A stretch of 64,000 nt of DNA from Alistipes sp. (GTDB lineage Bacteria > Bacillota > Clostridia > Oscillospirales > Ruminococcaceae), in NCBI GenBank assembly GCA_023667265.1, contig JAMPAJ010000001.1, positions 676,797-740,796 of the forward strand. Reading direction: 5' to 3'. The first letter of the stretch is position 1, and each line of letters begins with the position of its first letter. This document shows positions 43,432 to 50,685 of this stretch, one piece after another. A program made the position numbers and the translations under genes. The notes beneath the pieces were generated by a model, which worked only from the letters and a program-made list of their open reading frames with translations, did not search any database and was not told the origin of the DNA.

Positions 43432-45960
43432 ATGAACAAAACTATAAAACGCTCCGCTGCCGCTCTTGCAGCTATGGCAGTTGTTTTTGCCGGAAATTCC
43501 GCTTATTCCGGCGGCGTTTCTCATATCTCCAACGCCGATGCCGCAGGTCAGCTCATCGCATTCCCCGGCGCTGTCGGTGCAGGAAAATACGCTACAGGAG
43601 GACGCGGAGGAGAAGTCTACCACGTCACCAACCTCAACGACAGCGGAACAGGCTCGTTCCGTGACGCCGTAAGCAAATCCGGACGTATCGTCGTTTTCGA
43701 CGTAAGCGGTACTATCGAGCTGAAAAGCAATATCCTCTGCCAGAGCAACGTCACTATCGCCGGTCAGACCGCTCCCGGAGGCTCTGGTATCACTCTGAAA
43801 AACTACAAAATGGGTATGTCCGGCGACAATATCATCTGCCGCTATATAAGCTCCCGTCCCGGCCCTGACGCCGCTACAAGCTCCGGCAACGACGCCTGGG
43901 GCGGAGCGAAGGGTTCTAAATCCATTATCGACCACTGCTCCATGGGCTGGACAACGGACGAGCAGTGGGGTCTCTATTCCAATAATATGAATTATACAGT
44001 CCAGTACAGCGTCCTCGGCCCTGCGGATTCCTGGGGCGGTCACAAGAAGGGTCTCCACGGCTTCGGTCTTATGATGGGCAAGGGCGACCTGACCTTCGAC
44101 CACAATCTGATAATCCACAACGTTTCACGTAACTTCCGCGGAAAGGTCCAGGGCACGTATACCGCCGATTTCACCAACAATGTAATATACGACTGGGGCT
44201 ATCAGACAGCTTACGGAACTATCGGTCATCTGAACTACGTCAACAATACCCTGAAAGCCGGAAACTCCACCACAGGCGGCTATCACTGGATGTACGTGGA
44301 CAGCGGCACGTCTCCGGAAAATTTCAAGGTTTTCTGCGAGGGCAACCAGCTCATCAACAAGGACGGCACGTTCCACGCCATAACGAACGACAACTGGTCC
44401 GGCGTAACTGTAAAAGAGGCTATCGGCATCACCAAGGACGACCTGTACTCCGCCTCCCATTTCACCACAATGGTGAACGGCGAGGACGTTTCCTCCGTCA
44501 ATGACGTGGAATCTGCACAGGCTTCCTACGAGCACGTTGTAAGCTACGCCGGAAACGGTATCGCACCTGATAAAAGAACAGCTATCGACCAGCAGTGCGC
44601 CTATGAGACCCAGACCGGAACAGGCTCATGCTCCGGTACGGCGGCATACGACTCCACCAAAACAGACCTTGACAAGTACAGCATCCAGTGCGGCGTTGTC
44701 TACGAATATCCCTCCGCAGTCCTCACAAAGGAGATAACCGACAAGGACAACGACGGAATGGCTGACGACTGGGAACTTGCAAGAGGTCTCGACCCCAACG
44801 ATCCCTCCGACTACGCCGGCGACTACTGCGGTCAGGGCTATATGAACATCGAGTACTACATCAACGACCTGACTGTCAATTCCTTCCCCGAGGGCGTTGT
44901 CACACTCTCGCCGGAATCTACTCCCATTCCTGCTATTTCCGCTTTTGAGACGATAGAGGCGGAGTCCTACAGCGACCAGTATGGCATACGCACGGAGGAG
45001 CTGACATCCGGCGGTCAGAACATCGGCTTCATTGAAAACGGCGACTATACTATGTACCGCAAGGTCGACTTCGAGGACGGCGCAAAGAGCCTCAGGCTTC
45101 TCGCCTCCGGAAATGCAGCCATCGTTAAAATTTATATCGACTCTCTCGACAGTGTAGCTGCCGCAACGATCAATTTCCCCGGAACAAAGGGATTTTCCGA
45201 TTATCAGGAGTTTGAATTCAACATTCCGGCGATCTCGGGAACTCATTCCCTTTATCTCCAATTTACCGGCAGCGAAGGATACCTGCTGAACATCGACAGC
45301 TTTGTATTCGGCAGAGAATCGCTTCCCCTCAACGGCGAATTTTTCAAGAACGTTGTTGTAGCTGAGCAGGCTGCTCCGAGCTCGTGGGCTATCGGCGGAA
45401 ATGCAGCTGTCGGCTCGAATGTTTTCGGGGACAGGGCGTTTACGATCACTGCGCTTCCGGACTGTCTCGCAGGCGGGGAGATACTTATGACCTCCTGCGA
45501 CGCCAAGGGAACTTCCGGAGATACAGCCGCTTTTACAGCAGGAAAGGACATGGATATTTACGTTGCCCTTGACAACCGCGTTGAAGCTGTTCCGGATTTT
45601 CTTGCCGGTTTCACAAAAACAGACGACACTGTAACGATCTCAAATGATGTTGTTTTCGACCTTTATAGGCGCAGCGCCGCTGCCGGAGAGGCAATCACCC
45701 TTGGCAGCAACGGTCAGACTTATCAGTGCGTGAATTTCACGGTTTTTGCCGCGCCGAGCCGTGAACAGATAACCGAGCCGGGAGACGTGAACCTTGACGG
45801 CAGAACGGAGGTTGCAGATCTTGTTGCGCTAAGCAGGCATCTTCTGTCGGCAGAGCCGCTTTCGGCAGATTCGCTTGCGGCGGCAGACGTCGACGGCGAC
45901 GGAGTAGTTGACGCATTCGACCTTGCAAGGCTGAGACAAATCATTATAGCTAAGCTGTAA
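43432..45960 (+). CDS. Secreted PL1-like pectate lyase with CBM and dockerin
   Basis: From the ATG at 43432 the product is 842 aa. A signal peptide (1-37) precedes a right-handed beta-helix pectate lyase domain (about 40-440). Motifs are AVGAGKYATGGRGGEVYHVTNL, RIVVFDVSGTIEL, SIIDHCSMGWTTDE and RNFRGK. A calcium-binding DKDNDGMADDWE segment and a CBM6/35-like sandwich (about 500-610, beginning FETIEAESYSDQ) follow. An unassigned beta module and a dockerin (about 780-842, GDVNLDGRTEVADLV...DVDGDGVVDAFDLARL) complete it. It would cleave pectin or polygalacturonate by beta-elimination at the cellulosome. AGGAGGT lies 6 bases before the ATG. A multi-hairpin repeat follows the stop. Confidence 0.88.
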   Translation: MNKTIKRSAAALAAMAVVFAGNSAYSGGVSHISNADAAGQLIAFPGAVGAGKYATGGRGGEVYHVTNLNDSGTGSFRDAVSKSGRIVVFDVSGTIELKSNILCQSNVTIAGQTAPGGSGITLKNYKMGMSGDNIICRYISSRPGPDAATSSGNDAWGGAKGSKSIIDHCSMGWTTDEQWGLYSNNMNYTVQYSVLGPADSWGGHKKGLHGFGLMMGKGDLTFDHNLIIHNVSRNFRGKVQGTYTADFTNNVIYDWGYQTAYGTIGHLNYVNNTLKAGNSTTGGYHWMYVDSGTSPENFKVFCEGNQLINKDGTFHAITNDNWSGVTVKEAIGITKDDLYSASHFTTMVNGEDVSSVNDVESAQASYEHVVSYAGNGIAPDKRTAIDQQCAYETQTGTGSCSGTAAYDSTKTDLDKYSIQCGVVYEYPSAVLTKEITDKDNDGMADDWELARGLDPNDPSDYAGDYCGQGYMNIEYYINDLTVNSFPEGVVTLSPESTPIPAISAFETIEAESYSDQYGIRTEELTSGGQNIGFIENGDYTMYRKVDFEDGAKSLRLLASGNAAIVKIYIDSLDSVAAATINFPGTKGFSDYQEFEFNIPAISGTHSLYLQFTGSEGYLLNIDSFVFGRESLPLNGEFFKNVVVAEQAAPSSWAIGGNAAVGSNVFGDRAFTITALPDCLAGGEILMTSCDAKGTSGDTAAFTAGKDMDIYVALDNRVEAVPDFLAGFTKTDDTVTISNDVVFDLYRRSAAAGEAITLGSNGQTYQCVNFTVFAAPSREQITEPGDVNLDGRTEVADLVALSRHLLSAEPLSADSLAAADVDGDGVVDAFDLARLRQIIIAKL

Positions 45961-46016
45961 CAACAAATCTCCCACGCGTGGAGAATACAGACCAACGAAA
46001 AGCCCAAACGCGACAC

Positions 46017-46207
46017 CGGGTTTCCAAAGGGACAATGTCCCTTTGGTAGTGTCCAGAGGCAACGCCTTTGGCAGGGTATGGGACAGAGTCCCATATCGAC
46101 GGAACGTCGATGATGCCTTCGGGCGCCCTGCAAGGGGTGAATCTGAAAACAGTCCGGTGGACTGTTTTCAGAGAGGGGACGCTCTGCAAGAGAGAGCGTC
46201 CCCTTTT
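46017..46207 (+). repeat. Multi-hairpin 3' repeat, copy C (longest)
   Basis: Six hairpins in series: CCAAAGGGAC/GTCCCTTTGG (46024-46046), AGGC/GCCT (46057-46067), TATGGGAC/GTCCCATA (46077-46095), ATCGAC/GTCGAT (46095-46111), CTGAAAACAGTCC/GGACTGTTTTCAG (46143-46171) and GGGGACGCTCT/AGAGCGTCCCC followed by TTTT (46175-46207). The last one is also a good terminator. Order and linkers match copy B except for the added ACAGTCC hairpin. Confidence 0.88.
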
Positions 46208-46293
46208 GTACTTCCACAGCAAATTCACAATCAATAGAAAGCGTTATATGTTAGCACATATTAACAAAATTCGCGTTTCCGATAGTTAACATC

Positions 46294-46323
46294 TTAACAA
46301 TTCCTGTAATTTTGAGTTATAAT
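46294..46323 (+). promoter_or_regulatory. Promoter of the rnhA-isc operon
   Basis: TTAACA, 18 bases, TATAAT, about 30 bases before the start codon. Confidence 0.6.
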
Positions 46324-46352
46324 AATAATAGGAAATTTTCGGAGGTGTGCCC

Positions 46353-46802
46353 TTGAAAGAAGTTGAAATATTTTCAGACGGCGCGTGCAGCGGCAACCCC
46401 GGTCCGGGAGGCTACGGCGTTATCCTCCGCTTCGGCGGACACGTCAAGGAGCTGTCCGGCGGCGAGGCTCATACTACAAACAACCGTATGGAGCTTATGG
46501 GCGTTATTGCAGGGCTTTCCGCCTTGAAAGAACCTTGCAGCGTGACTCTTACCACCGACAGCAAATACGTGGTGGACAGCGTGACAAAAGGCTGGGTCTA
46601 CGGCTGGAAGAAGCGCGGCTGGATAAAATCCGACAAAAAGCCTGCCCTTAATCCCGACCTCTGGGAGCAGCTTCTCGGGCTTCTGGACAAGCATAATGTG
46701 ACCTTCAACTGGGTCAAGGGTCATGCCGGTCATCCCGAAAACGAACGCTGCGACCAGCTTGCAGTTGAACAGCGCGATCACTACTCAAAGCAGGAGAGAT
46801 AG
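46353..46802 (+). CDS. rnhA: Ribonuclease HI
   Basis: The 149-aa product has the DEDD residues in [31 protein letters not shown] and the His/Asp loop [16 protein letters not shown]. It cleaves the RNA strand of RNA-DNA hybrids. The TTG at 46353 is preferred: GGAGG lies 7 bases upstream and the start KEVEIFSDG aligns with other RnhA. A GTG at 46347 is only one base from that site. It leads the Fe-S operon, with iscS beginning 2 bases downstream. Confidence 0.93.
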   Translation: MKEVEIFSDGACSGNPGPGGYGVILRFGGHVKELSGGEAHTTNNRMELMGVIAGLSALKEPCSVTLTTDSKYVVDSVTKGWVYGWKKRGWIKSDKKPALNPDLWEQLLGLLDKHNVTFNWVKGHAGHPENERCDQLAVEQRDHYSKQER

Positions 46803-46804
46803 AA

Positions 46805-47995
46805 ATGGAAAAAAGATTTATTTATGCCGATAATGCGGCAACTACAGCAGTTTCCGAGGAAGTCCTCAACGCTATGCTTCCTCACTTCCGCACAGCTTAC
46901 GGAAACGCTTCAAGCATATACGAGCTCGGCAGAAATGCCCAGAGAGACGTGGAAAACGCCCGTGCAAAGGTGGCTGCGGCTATCGGTGCAGAGCCAAACG
47001 AGATCTTCTTTACAAGCTGCGGCTCGGAGTCCGACAACTGGGCTATAAAGGGCACGGCTGAACGTCTCGGCAAAAAGGGCAAACAGCACATCGTAACCTC
47101 CGTATTCGAGCATCACGCAGTGCTCCATACTACGGAATATCTGGAAAAACAGGGCTTTGAGGTAACATATGTCCCCGTTGACGAAAAGGGACTTATCAAC
47201 CCCGAGGACGTGAGAAACGCCATTCGCGAGGACACGGCTCTCGTAACTATTATGTACGCCAACAACGAGATCGGCACAATACAGCCGATCGACGAGATAG
47301 CCGCGATCTGCAAGGAGAAAAAGGTCCTCTTCCACACCGACGCGGTACAGGCTGTTGGTCATGTTGAGATAGACGTACACAAGCAGGGAATTGATATGCT
47401 CTCCCTGTCCGGTCACAAAATTCACGCGCAGAAAGGAATCGGCGCGCTTTATGTCCGCAAGGGCGTCGCTCTCCCCAACCTTATCCACGGCGGCGGTCAG
47501 GAGCGGAACAAGCGTGCAGGCACGGAGAATGTTCCGGCTATCGTGGGACTTGGCGTGGCTATCGAGTCCGCCTGCCGAAATATTGCCGGGAAGGCAGCTG
47601 TTATAACTCCCAGAAGAAACCGCCTTATCGACGGCATCTTACAGCTCCCCTACACCCGTCTCAACGGCGACAGGGACAAGCGTCTGCCGGGAAATCTCAA
47701 TATTTCCATCGAGGGAATCGAGGGAGAATCGCTGCTGCTTATGCTGGATATGTACGGCATCTGCGCTTCGTCCGGCTCGGCCTGCACCTCCGGTTCGCTT
47801 GATCCTTCCCATGTTCTGCTGTCTATCGGCTTGAAGCATGAGATAGCTCACGGCTCGCTGCGTCTTTCAATAGAAGAGGACGTTACCGACGAGGATGTGG
47901 ACTATATCCTGGAGGTTATCCCGAAGGTAGTTGAAAGACTTCGCTCCATGTCTCCTGTATGGGAGAAGATGATGAAGGGAGAAAGCTACGAATAA
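46805..47995 (+). CDS. iscS: Cysteine desulfurase, IscS/NifS type
   Basis: The 396-aa PLP enzyme begins [16 protein letters not shown] and has [11 protein letters not shown], the Schiff-base Lys in [13 protein letters not shown], and the catalytic Cys in [10 protein letters not shown] near residue 325. It supplies sulfur for Fe-S assembly. Its stop overlaps by one base (TAATG) the start of a small EF-Tu-domain gene, which in turn overlaps iscU. Confidence 0.95.
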   Translation: MEKRFIYADNAATTAVSEEVLNAMLPHFRTAYGNASSIYELGRNAQRDVENARAKVAAAIGAEPNEIFFTSCGSESDNWAIKGTAERLGKKGKQHIVTSVFEHHAVLHTTEYLEKQGFEVTYVPVDEKGLINPEDVRNAIREDTALVTIMYANNEIGTIQPIDEIAAICKEKKVLFHTDAVQAVGHVEIDVHKQGIDMLSLSGHKIHAQKGIGALYVRKGVALPNLIHGGGQERNKRAGTENVPAIVGLGVAIESACRNIAGKAAVITPRRNRLIDGILQLPYTRLNGDRDKRLPGNLNISIEGIEGESLLLMLDMYGICASSGSACTSGSLDPSHVLLSIGLKHEIAHGSLRLSIEEDVTDEDVDYILEVIPKVVERLRSMSPVWEKMMKGESYE

Positions 47996-48408
47996 TGGGG
48001 ATCTTCGACAAGCTTTTCAACCACGACGCAGAGACCGACGACGAAAAAGAACTGCGGGAATACGAAGCGGTCTACTCGCCCGCTTCCGGAGTCGCCGACA
48101 ACACCTACTCGGAATTTATCGTAACTGACACCGATGTTCTGAAGGAGACCGGACTTATCGTTTCCGGAACAGTTACGGCAGGCTCGTTCAGAGCAGGCGA
48201 CAGGATAATTATTGTAAGCCCGGGCGCTGACGCTGTCGAGACAAGGATAGTTGCAGTACGGCAGTTCGGGAAGATGCGCAGCACTGTTTCCGAGGGCGCA
48301 AACGCCGGACTGCTGCTGAACGGCATTGACAGAAAGCAGATAAAGAGAAATGATTTAATAAAAAAAGTTCTTGATTCAAAGGAGAATGATAGCAATGATG
48401 TACAGTGA
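47995..48408 (+). CDS. Free-standing EF-Tu domain II-like protein in the isc operon
   Basis: From the ATG at 47995 the product is 137 aa. After an acidic N-terminal segment, residues about 45-125 form a translation-GTPase domain II barrel pattern (LIVSGTVTAGSFRAGDRIIIV, MRSTVSEGANAGLLLNGIDRKQIKRND), as in EF-Tu/SelB. There is no G domain. It is coupled on both sides, overlapping iscS by 1 base and iscU by 14, so it must be made with the cluster-assembly proteins. It has no known role; an adaptor or regulatory function in Fe-S assembly is inference. Confidence 0.75.
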   Translation: MGIFDKLFNHDAETDDEKELREYEAVYSPASGVADNTYSEFIVTDTDVLKETGLIVSGTVTAGSFRAGDRIIIVSPGADAVETRIVAVRQFGKMRSTVSEGANAGLLLNGIDRKQIKRNDLIKKVLDSKENDSNDVQ

Positions 48409-48811
48409 AAAGGTAATGGACCATTTTTCAAATCCCAGAAATGTAGGCGAGATCGAAAATGCTGACGGCGTAGGAGAGATCGGCAACGCAAAGTGCGGCG
48501 ACATAATGAAGATGTATCTGAAAATCGACAACGGTGTAATAACCGACGCGAAGTTCAAGACCTTCGGCTGCGGCGCGGCTGTTGCAACATCGTCTATGGC
48601 AACGGAGCTTATCAAAGGCAAGTCTATCGACGACGCGCTGAAGCTTACCAACGACGCCGTTGTTGAGGCTCTTGACGGTCTGCCGGCTGTTAAGATACAC
48701 TGTTCAGTCCTGGCTGAGCAGGCGGTACGTTCGGCGCTTTCGGACTACTACACAAGACAGGGAATTGATCCGCTTCCTATTGTCGGCGAAATTCATATGC
48801 CAGAAGAATAA
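48395..48811 (+). CDS. iscU: Iron-sulfur cluster scaffold IscU/NifU N-domain
   Basis: The 138-aa product has the three cluster cysteines in GNAKCGDIMKMYL, FGCGAAVATSSMATELIKGK and AVKIHCSVLAEQA and begins MMYSEKVMDHFSNPRNVG. It receives sulfur from IscS and assembles 2Fe-2S or 4Fe-4S clusters. The first of two adjacent ATGs is 9 bases after AAAGGAGA. The 5' end overlaps the EF-Tu-domain gene by 14 bases. Confidence 0.95.
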   Translation: MMYSEKVMDHFSNPRNVGEIENADGVGEIGNAKCGDIMKMYLKIDNGVITDAKFKTFGCGAAVATSSMATELIKGKSIDDALKLTNDAVVEALDGLPAVKIHCSVLAEQAVRSALSDYYTRQGIDPLPIVGEIHMPEE

Positions 48812-48820
48812 TTCAGAAAC

Positions 48821-48850
48821 AAAAAGGACTGCCGCGGCAGTCCTTTTTTT
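48821..48850. terminator. Bidirectional terminator between iscU and the aldolase gene
   Basis: AAAAAGGACTGCC GC GGCAGTCCTTTTT, a perfect palindrome with T-runs on both strands. Confidence 0.9.
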
Positions 48851-48859
48851 GTATTCTAT

Positions 48860-49837
48860 TTATTCCTGAGCCAGAATTTCCTTGTAAAATTCGGAATAAT
48901 CCGTTCTCTTCTGCTTTGTGAACTCGATAGCAGTTCTCGGATGCTGGTTCAGAAGTCCGGTCATCATGTACTGGAAATCATATCCCCATACCGCGCCAGC
49001 CTCGCGAACCTCCGGCATATGCTCCTCAATGAACTGAATGGTGGGATATACATTATACTTGGGATTCTTCAGGAAGCCCAGAAGAAGCTCCATAGCACAG
49101 TTTCCTGCGCCTCTTCCCATTGCGGCATATGTAGCGTCAAGCCAGTCAACGCCGTCTCCCACAGCCTCAATGGTGTTGGCAAACGCAAGCTGCTGGTTGT
49201 TATGAGCGTGCATACCCAGCTTCTTGCCGTATTTATCGGCATATTCCTTGTAAAGCTCGACAATTCTTGCAATCTGCTCCGGATAAAGCGAACCAAAGCT
49301 ATCAACGATGTAGAAAACGTCCACAGGAGACTTTCCGAGGATCTCCAGCGCAGCCTTGATGTCGGATTCTCTTGCGTTTGAGATTGCCATGATATTGCAG
49401 CTTACTTCATAGCCCTTGCTCTTTGCGTCCTCGATCATGCTTACGGCAGTGGGGATCTGGTGGAGATATGTAGCCACACGAACGAGATCAACAGGGCTTT
49501 CGCTGCGGTCATGGATATCGTTCTTGTAGTCGCAGCGTCCGACGTCAGCCATAACAGCAAGCTTGAGGTCGGTATTATTTTCACCGACGATAGAGCGGAT
49601 ATAGTCGTCGTCGCAGAACTTGCATGGACCGAACTTGTCCACGTCGAACATAGCCTTATCGCCCTTATAGCCGAACTCCATATAGTCCACGCCAGCGCGT
49701 ATATTGGCGAGATAGAGGGCTTTTACGAAGTTATCGGAGAAGCGGAAATCGTTTACGAGACCGCCGTCCCGGAGGGTAGCGTCGAGAACCTTTATCTCGG
49801 CTCTGTAATCCATAAGCTTTGAAACATCTTTTGACAT
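48860..49837 (-). CDS. HMG-CoA lyase-like / 4-hydroxy-2-oxovalerate aldolase family enzyme
   Basis: From the ATG at 49837 the product is 325 aa. The TIM barrel begins IKVLDATLRDGGLVNDFRF (metal Asp and catalytic Arg), includes VDYMEFGYKG and YIVDSFGSLYPEQIARI, and has the metal-binding His pair in LGMHAHNNQQLAFAN. This is the DRE-TIM metallolyase superfamily, aldolase catalytic-domain branch, where the exact reaction is unresolved. The alternative start at 49879 lacks a ribosome site. AAGGAAG precedes the chosen ATG. Confidence 0.85.
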   Translation of the reverse strand: MSKDVSKLMDYRAEIKVLDATLRDGGLVNDFRFSDNFVKALYLANIRAGVDYMEFGYKGDKAMFDVDKFGPCKFCDDDYIRSIVGENNTDLKLAVMADVGRCDYKNDIHDRSESPVDLVRVATYLHQIPTAVSMIEDAKSKGYEVSCNIMAISNARESDIKAALEILGKSPVDVFYIVDSFGSLYPEQIARIVELYKEYADKYGKKLGMHAHNNQQLAFANTIEAVGDGVDWLDATYAAMGRGAGNCAMELLLGFLKNPKYNVYPTIQFIEEHMPEVREAGAVWGYDFQYMMTGLLNQHPRTAIEFTKQKRTDYSEFYKEILAQE

Positions 49838-49902
49838 TTTACTCTTCCTTTCAGTTTGCACTTTCACTTTAAAGCGCAAAAGCGAATTTGTATTACTCGA
49901 AT

Positions 49903-49931
49903 ATTATATCACTTTCAGAAGAATTTGTCAA
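49903..49931 (-). promoter_or_regulatory. Promoter of the aldolase gene
   Basis: On the minus strand: TTGACA, 17 bases, TATAAT, full consensus. Confidence 0.85.
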
Positions 49932-49974
49932 TAATTTCCGGATATATTCAATATATTTGATTAATTGCGGTAGA

Positions 49975-50433
49975 TTACTGCGCGACCTCAAATTCAGCGT
50001 CGAAGCCTATTTCCTCTCCGTCGATGTCAAATGTTTTGATGATACGGTATTTTCCGGGATCAAGGAGATTGTCGAAGCTTATCTTCTGCTCCGTAGTATC
50101 CTTTGATCTGAGCGTAACAGCCACGGACAGCGACATACTGTTGAACTCGGTCTCGTACCAGGTATCGCCGAAAAGCTGCTCAACAAGGAAATCCGTACCG
50201 TAAAGCAGATCGTTGTCGGTGGTATTTGTAATGGAGATAGTCATGCCCGTGTTGCGGACTGTTTCAGGTTTTACCAACAGCTCTATCTCCGTTCTGCCGC
50301 TCTGGGTGTAGCTGGATACAGGAAGCTGTATTTTGCTCGATTCTTCGGCAGTTTTCTTTTTTCCGCAGCCAACGGATAAAACTGTAAGCGCTGCAAGTCC
50401 GGCAGCTAAAAAAGCTCTTGAAAATTTTTTCAT
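49975..50433 (-). CDS. Lipoprotein with a bacterial Ig-like domain
   Basis: From the ATG at 50433 the product is 152 aa. A lipoprotein signal ends at LSVGC (Cys23, GKKK follows). The mature part is a small beta-sandwich (VRNTGMTISITNTTDNDLLYGTDFLVEQLF...FDNLLDPGKYRIIKTFDIDGEEIGF), similar to the bacterial Ig-like domain of Firmicutes lipoproteins. Role unknown. GGGGAGG lies 9 bases upstream of the start. Confidence 0.75.
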   Translation of the reverse strand: MKKFSRAFLAAGLAALTVLSVGCGKKKTAEESSKIQLPVSSYTQSGRTEIELLVKPETVRNTGMTISITNTTDNDLLYGTDFLVEQLFGDTWYETEFNSMSLSVAVTLRSKDTTEQKISFDNLLDPGKYRIIKTFDIDGEEIGFDAEFEVAQ

Positions 50434-50475
50434 AATAAAAATCCTCCCCAAAAACTATGCTTATACTATATTTAT

Positions 50476-50504
50476 ATTATAGTATATTATCATTAGTTAG
50501 TCAA
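50476..50504 (-). promoter_or_regulatory. Promoter of the Ig-like lipoprotein gene
   Basis: On the minus strand: TTGACT, 17 bases, TATAAT. Confidence 0.75.
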
Positions 50505-50569
50505 GTGTTTTATGCGAACAGACCACGGAAATCAATTTTCGGAAAATAACTGTCACGCAGCGTGCCGCA

Positions 50570-50631
50570 TTCAAATTATCCACCTCATGTGCACTTTATA
50601 GGTTGTGAATTTTTTGTTAATATGATATAAT
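50570..50631 (+). promoter_or_regulatory. Xylanase promoter block, copy 1 (GH10 gene)
   Basis: A 62-base block containing TTGTGA, 17 bases, TATAAT at its end. It aligns without gaps to the block upstream of the GH30 gene (54763-54824); by hand count 52 of 62 positions are identical, including TCCACCT and TGCACTTTAT ahead of the -35. Confidence 0.8.
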
Positions 50632-50632
50632 G

Positions 50633-50644
50633 TGATTGCAATCA
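50633..50644 (+). promoter_or_regulatory. Palindrome at the expected GH10 transcription start
   Basis: TGATTGCAATCA, a perfect 12-base palindrome, begins 2 bases downstream of the -10 and so spans the expected start site. It could be a repressor operator. It is not conserved at the GH30 promoter. Confidence 0.45.
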
Positions 50645-50685
50645 AAAAAACCGTAAAATAATATGTTCTAAGGGAGATGATCTGA

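Larger units (their letters stand above)
45961..46352. other. Intergenic region holding repeat copy C and the rnhA promoter
   Basis: About 390 bases without a real gene. Short open frames inside are by-products of the repeat. The repeat fills 46017-46207; the rest is AT-rich and ends in the rnhA promoter. Confidence 0.75.
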
